DNA from: DASVEE01 sp036399695
Lineage (GTDB): Bacteria; Acidobacteriota; Thermoanaerobaculia; Gp7-AA8
Length of the DNA stretch: 59,028 nt
Reading direction: 5' to 3'
Assembly: GCA_036399695.1 (NCBI GenBank)
Contig: DASWMP010000144.1
Location: 1 to 59,028, forward strand
Made by a program: the position numbers and the translations under genes. The notes beneath the pieces are model-generated. The model searched no databases and had not been told where the DNA came from. It saw only the letters and a list, made by a program, of their open reading frames with translations. Shown piece after piece: positions 18,172-25,503 of this stretch; within the stretch, counting starts at the first letter, position 1, and the number at the start of each line of letters is the position of its first letter.

Positions 18172-18265
18172 CGATGGGACCTATCGGACAGATGGGGACC
18201 TCAGATGCCTGCTTCAGGCTTCCAAGACTCTCATCGGTCCTGTCGGTACGATAGATCCCAGCGTG
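18172..18265. repeat. Inverted word-repeat (ATGGGACCTATCGGACAG family)
   Basis: The left arm GATGGGACCTATCGGACAG and the right arm CATCGGTCCTGTCGGTACGA lie around a central GCCTG-CTT-CAGGC hairpin (18208-18220). It sits between convergent genes, and the right arm runs into the 3' end of the minus-strand CDS. Same family as 39618-39686 and a single arm at 58405-58432. Confidence 0.8.
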
Positions 18266-18807
18266 CCGAGATCCGTGACCGCCGCCGGCTTCACCGTTAC
18301 ATCCCACTTGTAGTGAGGCGTGAAGGTTCTGGCCCGAACGATCACGTCGAGTGCCATGGCCGGCACCTCACAGCTCCAGGCGCCGTTCTCGGCGACGGCG
18401 CAGTCGACGGTCGTACCGCGTGCAATCGGGCCGTGCTGCGTCGGGTGCGGCGGCGATTCGAGAACGAGCTGGAAAGACGAAGGAAGTGGCTGGTCGGTTG
18501 CGGCGGGAATGAACCGCCCTCGCAAGGTACCGGTGCGCCAGACCTCGAGCGTCGGTGCGAGACGCTGTTTCGGCATCCAGAAACCGGGCGCTCGGAGCTC
18601 AGCCTCCCACGGGCGATCCACGTCATCATCGAGTGTCGCCTTGCCGCGCTGGACGGCGATCTCGAGCGTCTCCGAACCATCGCGCAGCACGAGCGTGCCG
18701 TGGACGTCGCACGGCTCGGTGGTACGGCATACCGTGACAATGGGAAGGCCGGCCTGAATGCTTCCGGCGGCAAGTGCCGCCAGCAAGCTGATAAAAATGT
18801 GACGCAC
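18214..18807 (-). CDS. Secreted protein of unknown function
   Basis: 197-residue exported protein beginning at GTG with a signal peptide (MRHIFISLLAALAAGSIQA). The mature part is beta-rich, with segments reminiscent of carboxypeptidase-regulatory/CnaB-like folds (GTLRGRFIPAATDQPLPSSF; GTTVDCAVAENGAWSCEVPA), but I cannot assign a family. Its start lies 3 bp after the stop of the upstream Cys-rich peptide gene, with no good ribosome site, so translation is probably coupled. The last about nine residues (TGPMRVLEA) are encoded by the intergenic word-repeat arm, meaning either the repeat inserted into the 3' end or the frame has been extended through it. Confidence 0.65.
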   Translation of the reverse strand: MRHIFISLLAALAAGSIQAGLPIVTVCRTTEPCDVHGTLVLRDGSETLEIAVQRGKATLDDDVDRPWEAELRAPGFWMPKQRLAPTLEVWRTGTLRGRFIPAATDQPLPSSFQLVLESPPHPTQHGPIARGTTVDCAVAENGAWSCEVPAMALDVIVRARTFTPHYKWDVTVKPAAVTDLGTLGSIVPTGPMRVLEA

Positions 18808-18810
18808 GGC

Positions 18811-19065
18811 TCAGCCGTTGACTGTTATGTACAGACACATCGAACCAGTGGCTTCGCACACACAAAACTCGCGCATGCAGGTGATCCGACATTCTTCGTT
18901 ACCCCGGTTGCCGTCGTCCGGATCGGTGCACGCGATAATTGCTGATCCGTTCGACATGGGTTCAGCGCGGCACGCTTTGCACGCTTGTCCAGCGAAGGCC
19001 GGCAACGCACCGAACATGAACATCACCAAAGCGACGAGAACCCCGAACCGTCCCAGCTTCCGCAT
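18811..19065 (-). CDS. Small secreted cysteine-rich peptide
   Basis: 84 residues. A strong AGGAGG ribosome site precedes an ATG starting a signal peptide (MRKLGRFGVLVALVMFMFG...AFA). The mature peptide of about 60 residues has eight cysteines arranged CxxC...C...CxxxCxxxxCxC...C (QACKAC, IIAC, EECRITC, EFCVC, SMC), enough for four disulfides. This looks like a disulfide-stabilised exported mini-protein; no family is recognised. It is the first gene of a two-gene unit with the secreted protein at 18214. A longer in-frame extension exists upstream but lacks signal character. Confidence 0.7.
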   Translation of the reverse strand: MRKLGRFGVLVALVMFMFGALPAFAGQACKACRAEPMSNGSAIIACTDPDDGNRGNEECRITCMREFCVCEATGSMCLYITVNG

Positions 19066-19204
19066 GATGCCTCCTGTCCGCTTATGTGCATGAATTAAAG
19101 CAGGACGGCGAGGGTGCGTCAACGGATACCGATGAGAGTCTCCCGAGTGCACCGATCGGTGTGCCTTCCGGGTTCTGACTTCATCTAAAATACCTCCCGC
19201 CCTC

Positions 19205-22200
19205 ATGTCCTTCGTTCATCTCCATCTCCATACTGAATACTCCCTTCTCGATGGTGCCTCCCGGCCGGAGGCGTTGGCTAAACGTGTGGCCAAGCAGGGG
19301 ATGCCTGCCTGTGCGATCACCGACCATGGCAACATGTTCGGGGCGGTCGAGTTTTACAACGCCATGAAGAAGGAGGGGGTCAAGCCGATCATCGGCTGCG
19401 AGATGTATGTCGCGTATGGCTCCCGGTTCGACAAAGCGGGAGTCGAGGACGGGCAGGCGGACGCCGGGGCGAACAATCACCTGATCGTGCTGGCGCAGAA
19501 CGATACCGGTTACAAGAATCTGGTCAAGCTCGTGTCCGCCGGCTACACGGAAGGTTTCTACTACAAGCCTCGCATCGACAAGGAGCTGCTCCGCGAGCAT
19601 CGCGAAGGGCTGATCGTCCTCTCGTCCTGCCTGAAAGGGGAGGTGTCGCAGAGCCTCGCCGGCGGGAACTGGCAGAAGGCGAAGGATGCGGCTCTGGCGT
19701 ACCGGGAGATCCTCGGGCCGGACAACTTCTTCCTGGAGATCCAGGACCACGGCATCCCGGACCAGCAGAAGATCGTCCCGATGATGGCGAAGCTCGGCGA
19801 TGAGGTCGGGCTGCGGATGGTGGCGACGAACGATTCGCACTATCTGGACAAGTCCGACGCTTTCGCGCACGAGGTGCTGCTCTGCATCGGCACCGGCAAG
19901 ACGCTCAACGACGAGAAGCGGATGAAGTTCTACTCCGACGACTTCTACGTCAAGGGGCCGGACGAGATGCGCCGCGTCTTTAACGACTACCCCGAGGCTG
20001 TCGACAACACGGTGCGGATTGCGGAGCGGGTGAACCTCTCGCTCGACGTCAAAGGGCATCACCTGCCGAAGTTCCCGGTGCCGGAGGGCTCTACGCTCGC
20101 CGATCACTTCGCGAAGGTCGCGCGGCTCGGTCTCGACAAGCGGATGAGCGCGATGGCGCACCTCTTCGCCGCGAAGCGGAAGAAGCACGAGCCGAAGGAG
20201 TACTTCGACCGGCTCGAGCGCGAGATCGAGATCATCAAGAACATGCAGTTCCCCGGCTACTTCCTGGTGGTCTGGGACTTCATGAAGTACGCGCGCGATC
20301 ACGGGATCCCCGTGGGGCCGGGCCGCGGTTCCGCGGCAGGCTCGCTCGTCGCGTACTCGCTAGGTATCACGGACGTCGATCCGCTCGAGTACGACCTGCT
20401 CTTCGAGCGTTTCCTGAACCCGGAACGCATCTCGATGCCGGACATCGACCTCGACTTCTGCATGAACCGTCGCGGCGAGGTCATCGACTACGTACGCGAC
20501 AAGTACGGCAAGGAGAACGTCGCCCAGATCATCACGTTCGGGACGATGGCGGCGAAGTCGGTCGTGCGCGACGTCGGGCGCGTGCTCGGACATCAGTACG
20601 GTTTCGTTGACAAGATCTCGAAGATGATTCCGGGTGGCCCTGGCGTCACGCTGACGGATGCGAAGAAGGATTCGCCGCAACTCGCCGAGGCGATCAAGAA
20701 CGACGCCGAGGTGAAGAAGATCATTGAGATCGGCGAGAAGCTCGAGGGCTTGTCGCGGCACGCCGGCATGCACGCGGCCGGCGTCGTCATCACGCCGGAG
20801 CCGGTGACGAACTACGTGCCGCTGTATCGCACGAACCGCGATGAAATCGTGACGCAGTTCGACATGCGTGTCGTCGAGAAGATGGGCCTGGTGAAGATGG
20901 ACTTCCTCGGCCTGCGCACGCTCACGGTCATCGACGACGCCGTGAAATCGGCCAAGTCGGTCGACGGTGTCACGATCGACGTCGACACCCTGCCGCTCGA
21001 CGATCCGGAAGTCTTCCGCCTGTTCCAGGAAGGACGCACGAAGGGTGTGTTCCAGTTCGAGTCGGGCGGCATGGTCGACCTCCTGCGGAAGGCGAGGCCG
21101 ACGCAGTTCGAGGATCTCGCGGCGCTCAACGCGCTCTATCGCCCCGGCGCACTCGACGCGGGCATGGTCGACGTCTACGTGAAGTGCAAGAGCGGCACGC
21201 AGAAGCCGAAGTATCTCGTGCCGGTGATGAAGGAGCTGCTCGACGAGACGTACGGGATCATCGTCTATCAGGAGCAGGTCATGCAGATCGCGCAGCGGGT
21301 CGCGAATTACTCGCTCGGCCAGGCCGACCTGCTGCGCAAGGCGATGGGCAAGAAGGACGCGGCGGTCATGGCGGCCGAGCGCGGCAAGTTCGTCGACGGC
21401 GCGGTCGCCAACGGTTACGACAAGAAGAAGGCGAACGAGATCTTCGACTACATCGAGCCGTTCGCCCGCTACGGTTTCAACAAGTCGCACTCCGTGGCTT
21501 ACGCGCTGGTGGCCTACCAGACGGCGTGGCTGAAGGTGCACCACCCGCGGCACTTCATGGCGGCGCTGATGTCGTCCGAAATGGACCGCACGGACGCGGT
21601 GGTGAAGTTCATCGGCGAAGCGAAGCAGATGGGCATCGAGGTGATGCCGCCGGACATCAATGAATCGAACTTCCTCTTCACGGTCGTCGGCCCGAACATC
21701 CGCTTCGGCCTCGGCGCGGTGAAAGGCGTCGGCGAGAGCGCGATCGAGTCGATCCTCGCGGCGCGCCAGAGGCTCGGCCGCTTCAAGTCGCTGCTGGAGT
21801 TCTGCGAAGCAGTCGACCTCCGCGCCTGCAATAAGAAGGTGCTGGAAGCGCTGATCAAGTCGGGCTCGTTCGATTTTCTCGGGACGTCGCGGCGCGCGCT
21901 CTTCGAGCAGCTCGAATCGACGGCCGACTCCGCCCAGCGAGCGAAGGACGAGAAGGAGCGGGGCCAGAACTCGCTGTTCGGCATGTTCGGCGGCGGGCAG
22001 TCGACGCTGTCGGTCTCGGACGATGAGAGACGGGCTCCTGTGGCAGCGAAGATGCCGGAATGGCCGGAAGACGAGCGGCTGCGCTTCGAGAAGGAAACGC
22101 TCGGCTTCTACATCACCGGGCATCCGCTGAACAAATTCAACGAAGAGCTGAAGCTGTTCGCGAATGCGACGACGGAGACGCTGTACAAGCACGTCGACGA

Positions 22201-23080
22201 GACGGTGAACATCGGCGGGATCGTCTCGCAGATCAAGAAGTCGAAGATCAAGAAGGGGCCGAACGAGGGGAAGATGATGGCGAAGTTCTTCCTCGACGAT
22301 CAGTTCGGCACCGTGGAAGTGGTCTGCTTCTCCGACCTCTATTCAAAGTACCAGCGCTGGCTGGAGAACGGTGTGGCCATCCTCGTCACGGCAGCCGTGA
22401 AAGACACGGGCGGGATGCAGACCGGACGGAGCGCGTCGCTGCAATCAGCCGAGCAGTCGGCGAATGCGATCGATGACGAGTACGGCGGCCATCCGGAGAC
22501 GTCGCGGGCCCGCGTCTCGGCGTACGAGATCTCGTACTACGAGGTGGGCGAAGAGGACGAGGATCGCGATCCGAAGGAGCTCGAGCGTGAGCGGGTGGGT
22601 GCGGACGTCGACAAGTACATCGTCGGCGGCGGTCTCTTCGGCGGCGCGCCGGCCGAGGAGGATGAGTTCAACGCGGTGGCCCGCGAGTTGGCGTCCGTGA
22701 CCGAGCTGACGCCGGAGGTGGCGACGAGCTTCGCCTCGCACGCCGCGGCGTTCCACGAGTCGCCGATCACGCCGGAGCTCTCGGCGCTGGAGATCACGCC
22801 GCTGGACGGCATCCGCGACAAGAAGGTGAAGGAGATCTCGCTGGAGGTCGCGTACGAGGCGATGAGCGAGGACACGGTGCGCAAGATCCGGGAGATCGTG
22901 GAGGAAAACCTGGGCGAGATCCCGCTGAGTGTGACGATCGTCCAGTTGCCGGAGTCGCTTGCGGCCAGTGCCGGCCCTCAGCTCAAGCTGCGCGTGAATC
23001 ATCATTTCAAGGTGCAGCCGGGCCCGGGGCTGACGCACGCGTTCGAGCAGGTCCACGCGAACCCGCGATACCTGTTCTAG
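19205..23080 (+). CDS. dnaE: DNA polymerase III subunit alpha
   Basis: 1291-residue replicative polymerase. The N-terminal PHP domain is well preserved (HLHTEYSLLDGAS; ITDHGNMFGA; GCEMYVA; ATNDSHYL), retaining the histidines and acids that bind metal in PHP domains with nuclease activity. The catalytic palm carries PDIDLDFC (about residue 410), with the conserved GPGRGSAAGSL just upstream. The tandem HhH and OB regions follow. It is about 100 residues longer than the usual about 1160-1190; the extra length is an acidic, low-complexity insertion after the OB fold (about residues 1065-1190, including YEVGEEDEDRDPKELERERV). A TAAAAT box ends 13 bp before the ATG. Monocistronic as far as visible. 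Confidence 0.95.
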   Translation: MSFVHLHLHTEYSLLDGASRPEALAKRVAKQGMPACAITDHGNMFGAVEFYNAMKKEGVKPIIGCEMYVAYGSRFDKAGVEDGQADAGANNHLIVLAQNDTGYKNLVKLVSAGYTEGFYYKPRIDKELLREHREGLIVLSSCLKGEVSQSLAGGNWQKAKDAALAYREILGPDNFFLEIQDHGIPDQQKIVPMMAKLGDEVGLRMVATNDSHYLDKSDAFAHEVLLCIGTGKTLNDEKRMKFYSDDFYVKGPDEMRRVFNDYPEAVDNTVRIAERVNLSLDVKGHHLPKFPVPEGSTLADHFAKVARLGLDKRMSAMAHLFAAKRKKHEPKEYFDRLEREIEIIKNMQFPGYFLVVWDFMKYARDHGIPVGPGRGSAAGSLVAYSLGITDVDPLEYDLLFERFLNPERISMPDIDLDFCMNRRGEVIDYVRDKYGKENVAQIITFGTMAAKSVVRDVGRVLGHQYGFVDKISKMIPGGPGVTLTDAKKDSPQLAEAIKNDAEVKKIIEIGEKLEGLSRHAGMHAAGVVITPEPVTNYVPLYRTNRDEIVTQFDMRVVEKMGLVKMDFLGLRTLTVIDDAVKSAKSVDGVTIDVDTLPLDDPEVFRLFQEGRTKGVFQFESGGMVDLLRKARPTQFEDLAALNALYRPGALDAGMVDVYVKCKSGTQKPKYLVPVMKELLDETYGIIVYQEQVMQIAQRVANYSLGQADLLRKAMGKKDAAVMAAERGKFVDGAVANGYDKKKANEIFDYIEPFARYGFNKSHSVAYALVAYQTAWLKVHHPRHFMAALMSSEMDRTDAVVKFIGEAKQMGIEVMPPDINESNFLFTVVGPNIRFGLGAVKGVGESAIESILAARQRLGRFKSLLEFCEAVDLRACNKKVLEALIKSGSFDFLGTSRRALFEQLESTADSAQRAKDEKERGQNSLFGMFGGGQSTLSVSDDERRAPVAAKMPEWPEDERLRFEKETLGFYITGHPLNKFNEELKLFANATTETLYKHVDETVNIGGIVSQIKKSKIKKGPNEGKMMAKFFLDDQFGTVEVVCFSDLYSKYQRWLENGVAILVTAAVKDTGGMQTGRSASLQSAEQSANAIDDEYGGHPETSRARVSAYEISYYEVGEEDEDRDPKELERERVGADVDKYIVGGGLFGGAPAEEDEFNAVARELASVTELTPEVATSFASHAAAFHESPITPELSALEITPLDGIRDKKVKEISLEVAYEAMSEDTVRKIREIVEENLGEIPLSVTIVQLPESLAASAGPQLKLRVNHHFKVQPGPGLTHAFEQVHANPRYLF

Positions 23081-23101
23081 CGACGAGGTTGACGACGAGA
23101 G

Positions 23102-23239
23102 GCCTCCGGCGGGCGGGCACGGCCCGCGGCGCTGGTTGGCCAAGCCGCAGTCGACCCTACTTACTAACATGTTCATCGCGCCGCCGTGCGCTGAGCCTGA
23201 GGCAACCAGCGCTGCGGGCCGTGCCCGCCCGCCGGAGGC
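23102..23239. repeat. Long near-perfect inverted repeat (37-bp arms)
   Basis: Arms 23102-23138 and 23203-23239 match at 36 of 37 positions as reverse complements, starting GCCTCCGGCGGGCGGGCACG, with a 64-bp spacer. This could fold as a very stable GC hairpin, or it may be a MITE-like element. It fills the gap between dnaE and the next plus-strand gene. No coding sequence is seen inside. The rest of the gap (23240-23306) contains a TATACT box near 23265. Confidence 0.9.
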
Positions 23240-23306
23240 GCGCCGTCATCCCCACCGGTGTATACTGCTGACGCAAATAACCAATATTGCAGCGAGGGGT
23301 CGGGTC

Positions 23307-24773
23307 GTGAAGATCGCTACAACTGTCCGCGCGGTGCTCGGCGCCGTTCTAATCTTGTCTTCTCTTTCTGGACAGGCTGCCCAGTGCGTCTCGCTGGAAA
23401 AGCTCGTCTCGCAGCGCGGTACCTTCCCGAACCACGCCTCGGCGGCGATCGCCTGGAGCGGCACCACGCTCGGCGTCGCCAAGAACGACCACGAGCCGAT
23501 CTTCGACCGTAACGAGATCTGGTTCGCGCTCTACTCGGGCGACCTGACACAGCTCTCGACCGACGTCCGCATTGCCGACGCCTCGCGCCGCGGTGTCATG
23601 CACCTCATCTGGACGGGGCGCGAGTTCGGGCTCTTCTACCAGCGCACCGATCTGCAGCTCATGCTCGCCCGCATCGGCGCGAACGGCGCGCCGCTCAGTG
23701 CACCGACGCCAGTGGCGACGCAGCATTCGAACTACGGCGGCGACGAGTACGACATCATCTGGGAGCCGACGCGCAACGCGTACGCCGTCATCCGCACGAT
23801 CAGTCAGGGGACGGAGCGCGGTCTCTGGGCGATCTTCATCGAAGAGAACGGCGCGTTCCGTCAGGAGCAGATGCTCGACTTCTTCATCGCGTCGCCGACG
23901 GTGCCGCGCGTGGCCGTGACGACGACCGGCACGATCGGCGTCTCGTTCGTGCACAGCGCGACGAAGGCGATTTACGTGACGCGCATCGAGCCGAATGGCC
24001 GCTCGTTCGGCAACCGTGTTCTCTCCTCCGGCGCTGCGCCACGCATCGCGTCGGATGGCGAGGGGTTCGTCGTCGTGGCCGCGCGTCCGAGCGCCGATCT
24101 GGCGACATCGGAAATCTGGTGGGTGCGCCTCGACGGCAATGCCCGCGTGGTCGTGCCGGAGGAGTTCTTCTTCGCCGGGCGCGGCGTGGACGTGCTGCCG
24201 GTCAACATCATCTGGAACGACGACCGCGACGAGTACGCCCTCGGATTCCTCGACTCGCGACTCGGATTTACCCGCTTCCCCGGCGAGTACCGCCTGTACC
24301 GCTTCGAAGGGAACGGCGATCTCATCAGCCAGACGCTGTTCTCGCCGGAACTGCTGCGCAACACCTATACGACCGACTACCCGTTCGTCTGGACGGGGGA
24401 GGCGTACATCACGACGACGGAGCGTTTCATTGCGCGCGCCGAGGGAAGCGATTCGTATCTCATCCGGCATTGCCCGCTGACGGCGAACATTGTGGTGCCG
24501 TCGGAAGTCACGATCCTGACGACGACGACGCTCACGGCGGACGTCTCGGGTGGTTCCGGACCGTTCACGTACCAGTGGACCTTCGGCGACAACACGCGGC
24601 CATCCACGACGGCCGTGACGCAGCATCGGTACGAGAAGCTCGGCACGTTTACCGTGACGCTGGTGGTGACGGATGCTGCCGGCGCGCGTAGCGTGACGAC
24701 CAAGACGGTGCGCGTGGTGGAGCCGGCGCCCCCGCCACCACCGGTGATTCCGCGACGTCGCGCGGTACGGTAG
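23307..24773 (+). CDS. Secreted PKD-domain protein with RRRAVR tail
   Basis: 488 residues, started at the GTG preceded by GAGGGG because it gives a clean signal peptide (KIATTVRAVLGAVLILSSLS...QAA). The large middle part consists of repeated beta blades with WTG/IWxxTR-like elements (HLIWTGREFGLFYQ; IIWNDDRDEYALGFLD; FVWTGEAYITTTE), suggesting a beta-propeller. Residues about 395-470 form a PKD domain (TYQWTFGDN...VTQHRYEKLGTFTVTLVV). It ends in a proline-rich linker (PPPPPVIP) followed by RRRAVR. No catalytic motif; probably binds cell-surface material. Preceded by the 37-bp inverted repeat and followed by a GNRA-loop hairpin. Confidence 0.8.
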   Translation: MKIATTVRAVLGAVLILSSLSGQAAQCVSLEKLVSQRGTFPNHASAAIAWSGTTLGVAKNDHEPIFDRNEIWFALYSGDLTQLSTDVRIADASRRGVMHLIWTGREFGLFYQRTDLQLMLARIGANGAPLSAPTPVATQHSNYGGDEYDIIWEPTRNAYAVIRTISQGTERGLWAIFIEENGAFRQEQMLDFFIASPTVPRVAVTTTGTIGVSFVHSATKAIYVTRIEPNGRSFGNRVLSSGAAPRIASDGEGFVVVAARPSADLATSEIWWVRLDGNARVVVPEEFFFAGRGVDVLPVNIIWNDDRDEYALGFLDSRLGFTRFPGEYRLYRFEGNGDLISQTLFSPELLRNTYTTDYPFVWTGEAYITTTERFIARAEGSDSYLIRHCPLTANIVVPSEVTILTTTTLTADVSGGSGPFTYQWTFGDNTRPSTTAVTQHRYEKLGTFTVTLVVTDAAGARSVTTKTVRVVEPAPPPPPVIPRRRAVR

Positions 24774-24790
24774 GGGTAGTCTCGGGATTT

Positions 24791-24806
24791 GGTGGCGAAA
24801 GCCACC
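24791..24806. terminator. GNRA-loop hairpin between convergent genes
   Basis: GGTGGC-GAAA-GCCACC, a perfect 6-bp stem with a GAAA tetraloop. A second one, GGCGC-GAA-GCGCC, lies at 24838-24850. Both sit between a plus-strand and a minus-strand stop and can serve both directions. Confidence 0.6.
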
Positions 24807-24856
24807 GCTCTCCGACAACAGCGCGTCAGTGCCTGGTGGCGCGAAGCGCCGAGCTC

Positions 24857-25474
24857 CTACTTCTTGAGCTCGGCGACGTCTTCTTCGACCGCGCGGAGAC
24901 GGCGGTCGAGCGCCGAGTACGAGAACTGGATCATTGCATGCGTCTCGCTGAAGCCCTCGCGCATCTCACTTCGGAGCTCGGCCGCCGTGCGATCAACTTT
25001 TGCGTCGACCAGCGTCACGGCTTCCGCCAGCGCGTCAAAGCGGCTCTCCAGATGTTCTCTCGTCACGTCGAAATGACGGCGCAGATCCGTGGAGGCTTCA
25101 TCGAACCTTTTTTCCAGACGCTCCGCGACAGCGTCAGCGTGGCGGCGGGTCTCCGCGTTGCCGGCCTCCACGAGGTCGAGCCGTTGATCGATTCCTTCGA
25201 ACCGCCGATCCACTTGTTCGAACCGCTGATCGACTTGATCGAACCGCTGATCCACTTGTTCGAACCGCCGATCCACTTGTTCGAACCGCTGATCCATTTG
25301 TTCGAACCGCTGATCCACTTGATCGAACCGCTGATCCACTTGGTCGAACCGCTGATTCATCTGCTCGACCGTCGTATCCAGGCGCGTTTCCACCCGTCCG
25401 ACGGCTGTGTCGAAGTGCTGCTTGATTTCCGCGGTGGTGGCTTCCAGCAACCGCTTCAGTTCGTTGTCGTCCAT
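24857..25474 (-). CDS. Heptad-repeat coiled-coil protein
   Basis: 205 residues, predicted to be almost entirely coiled coil. The core is nine consecutive heptads of the form (V/M)DQRF(E/D)Q (about residues 38-100), with Val/Met and Phe at the core positions, flanked by less regular helices (RRHADAVAERLEKRFDEAST; LTLVDAKVDRTAAELRSEMR). No signal peptide or membrane helix. Perfect seven-residue periodicity with 21-bp DNA repeats means unit number can change by slippage without a frameshift, varying rod length. Superficially similar to Bdr-like and other repeat coiled-coil proteins; function unknown. The start ATG is the only sensible one. Confidence 0.8.
   Translation of the reverse strand: MDDNELKRLLEATTAEIKQHFDTAVGRVETRLDTTVEQMNQRFDQVDQRFDQVDQRFEQMDQRFEQVDRRFEQVDQRFDQVDQRFEQVDRRFEGIDQRLDLVEAGNAETRRHADAVAERLEKRFDEASTDLRRHFDVTREHLESRFDALAEAVTLVDAKVDRTAAELRSEMREGFSETHAMIQFSYSALDRRLRAVEEDVAELKK
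25180..25365. repeat. In-frame 21-bp tandem repeats
   Basis: About nine units of the type TTGTTCGAACCGCTGATCCAC on the plus strand, encoding the VDQRFEQ heptads on the minus strand. Units differ by one to three bases, mainly GTT/GAT and CTG/CCG. Confidence 0.9.
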
Positions 25475-25503
25475 CGCTAAAAAATTGTACCTCGGAGTTT
25501 GCG

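Noticed and set aside
23102..23239. Terminal repeats of an insertion sequence
   Set aside because: Only 64 bp lie between the arms, with no transposase frame and no obvious target duplication; kept as an inverted repeat only.
25180..25365. CRISPR-like array
   Set aside because: Repeats are contiguous 21-bp in-frame units with no unique spacers, encoding coiled-coil heptads.
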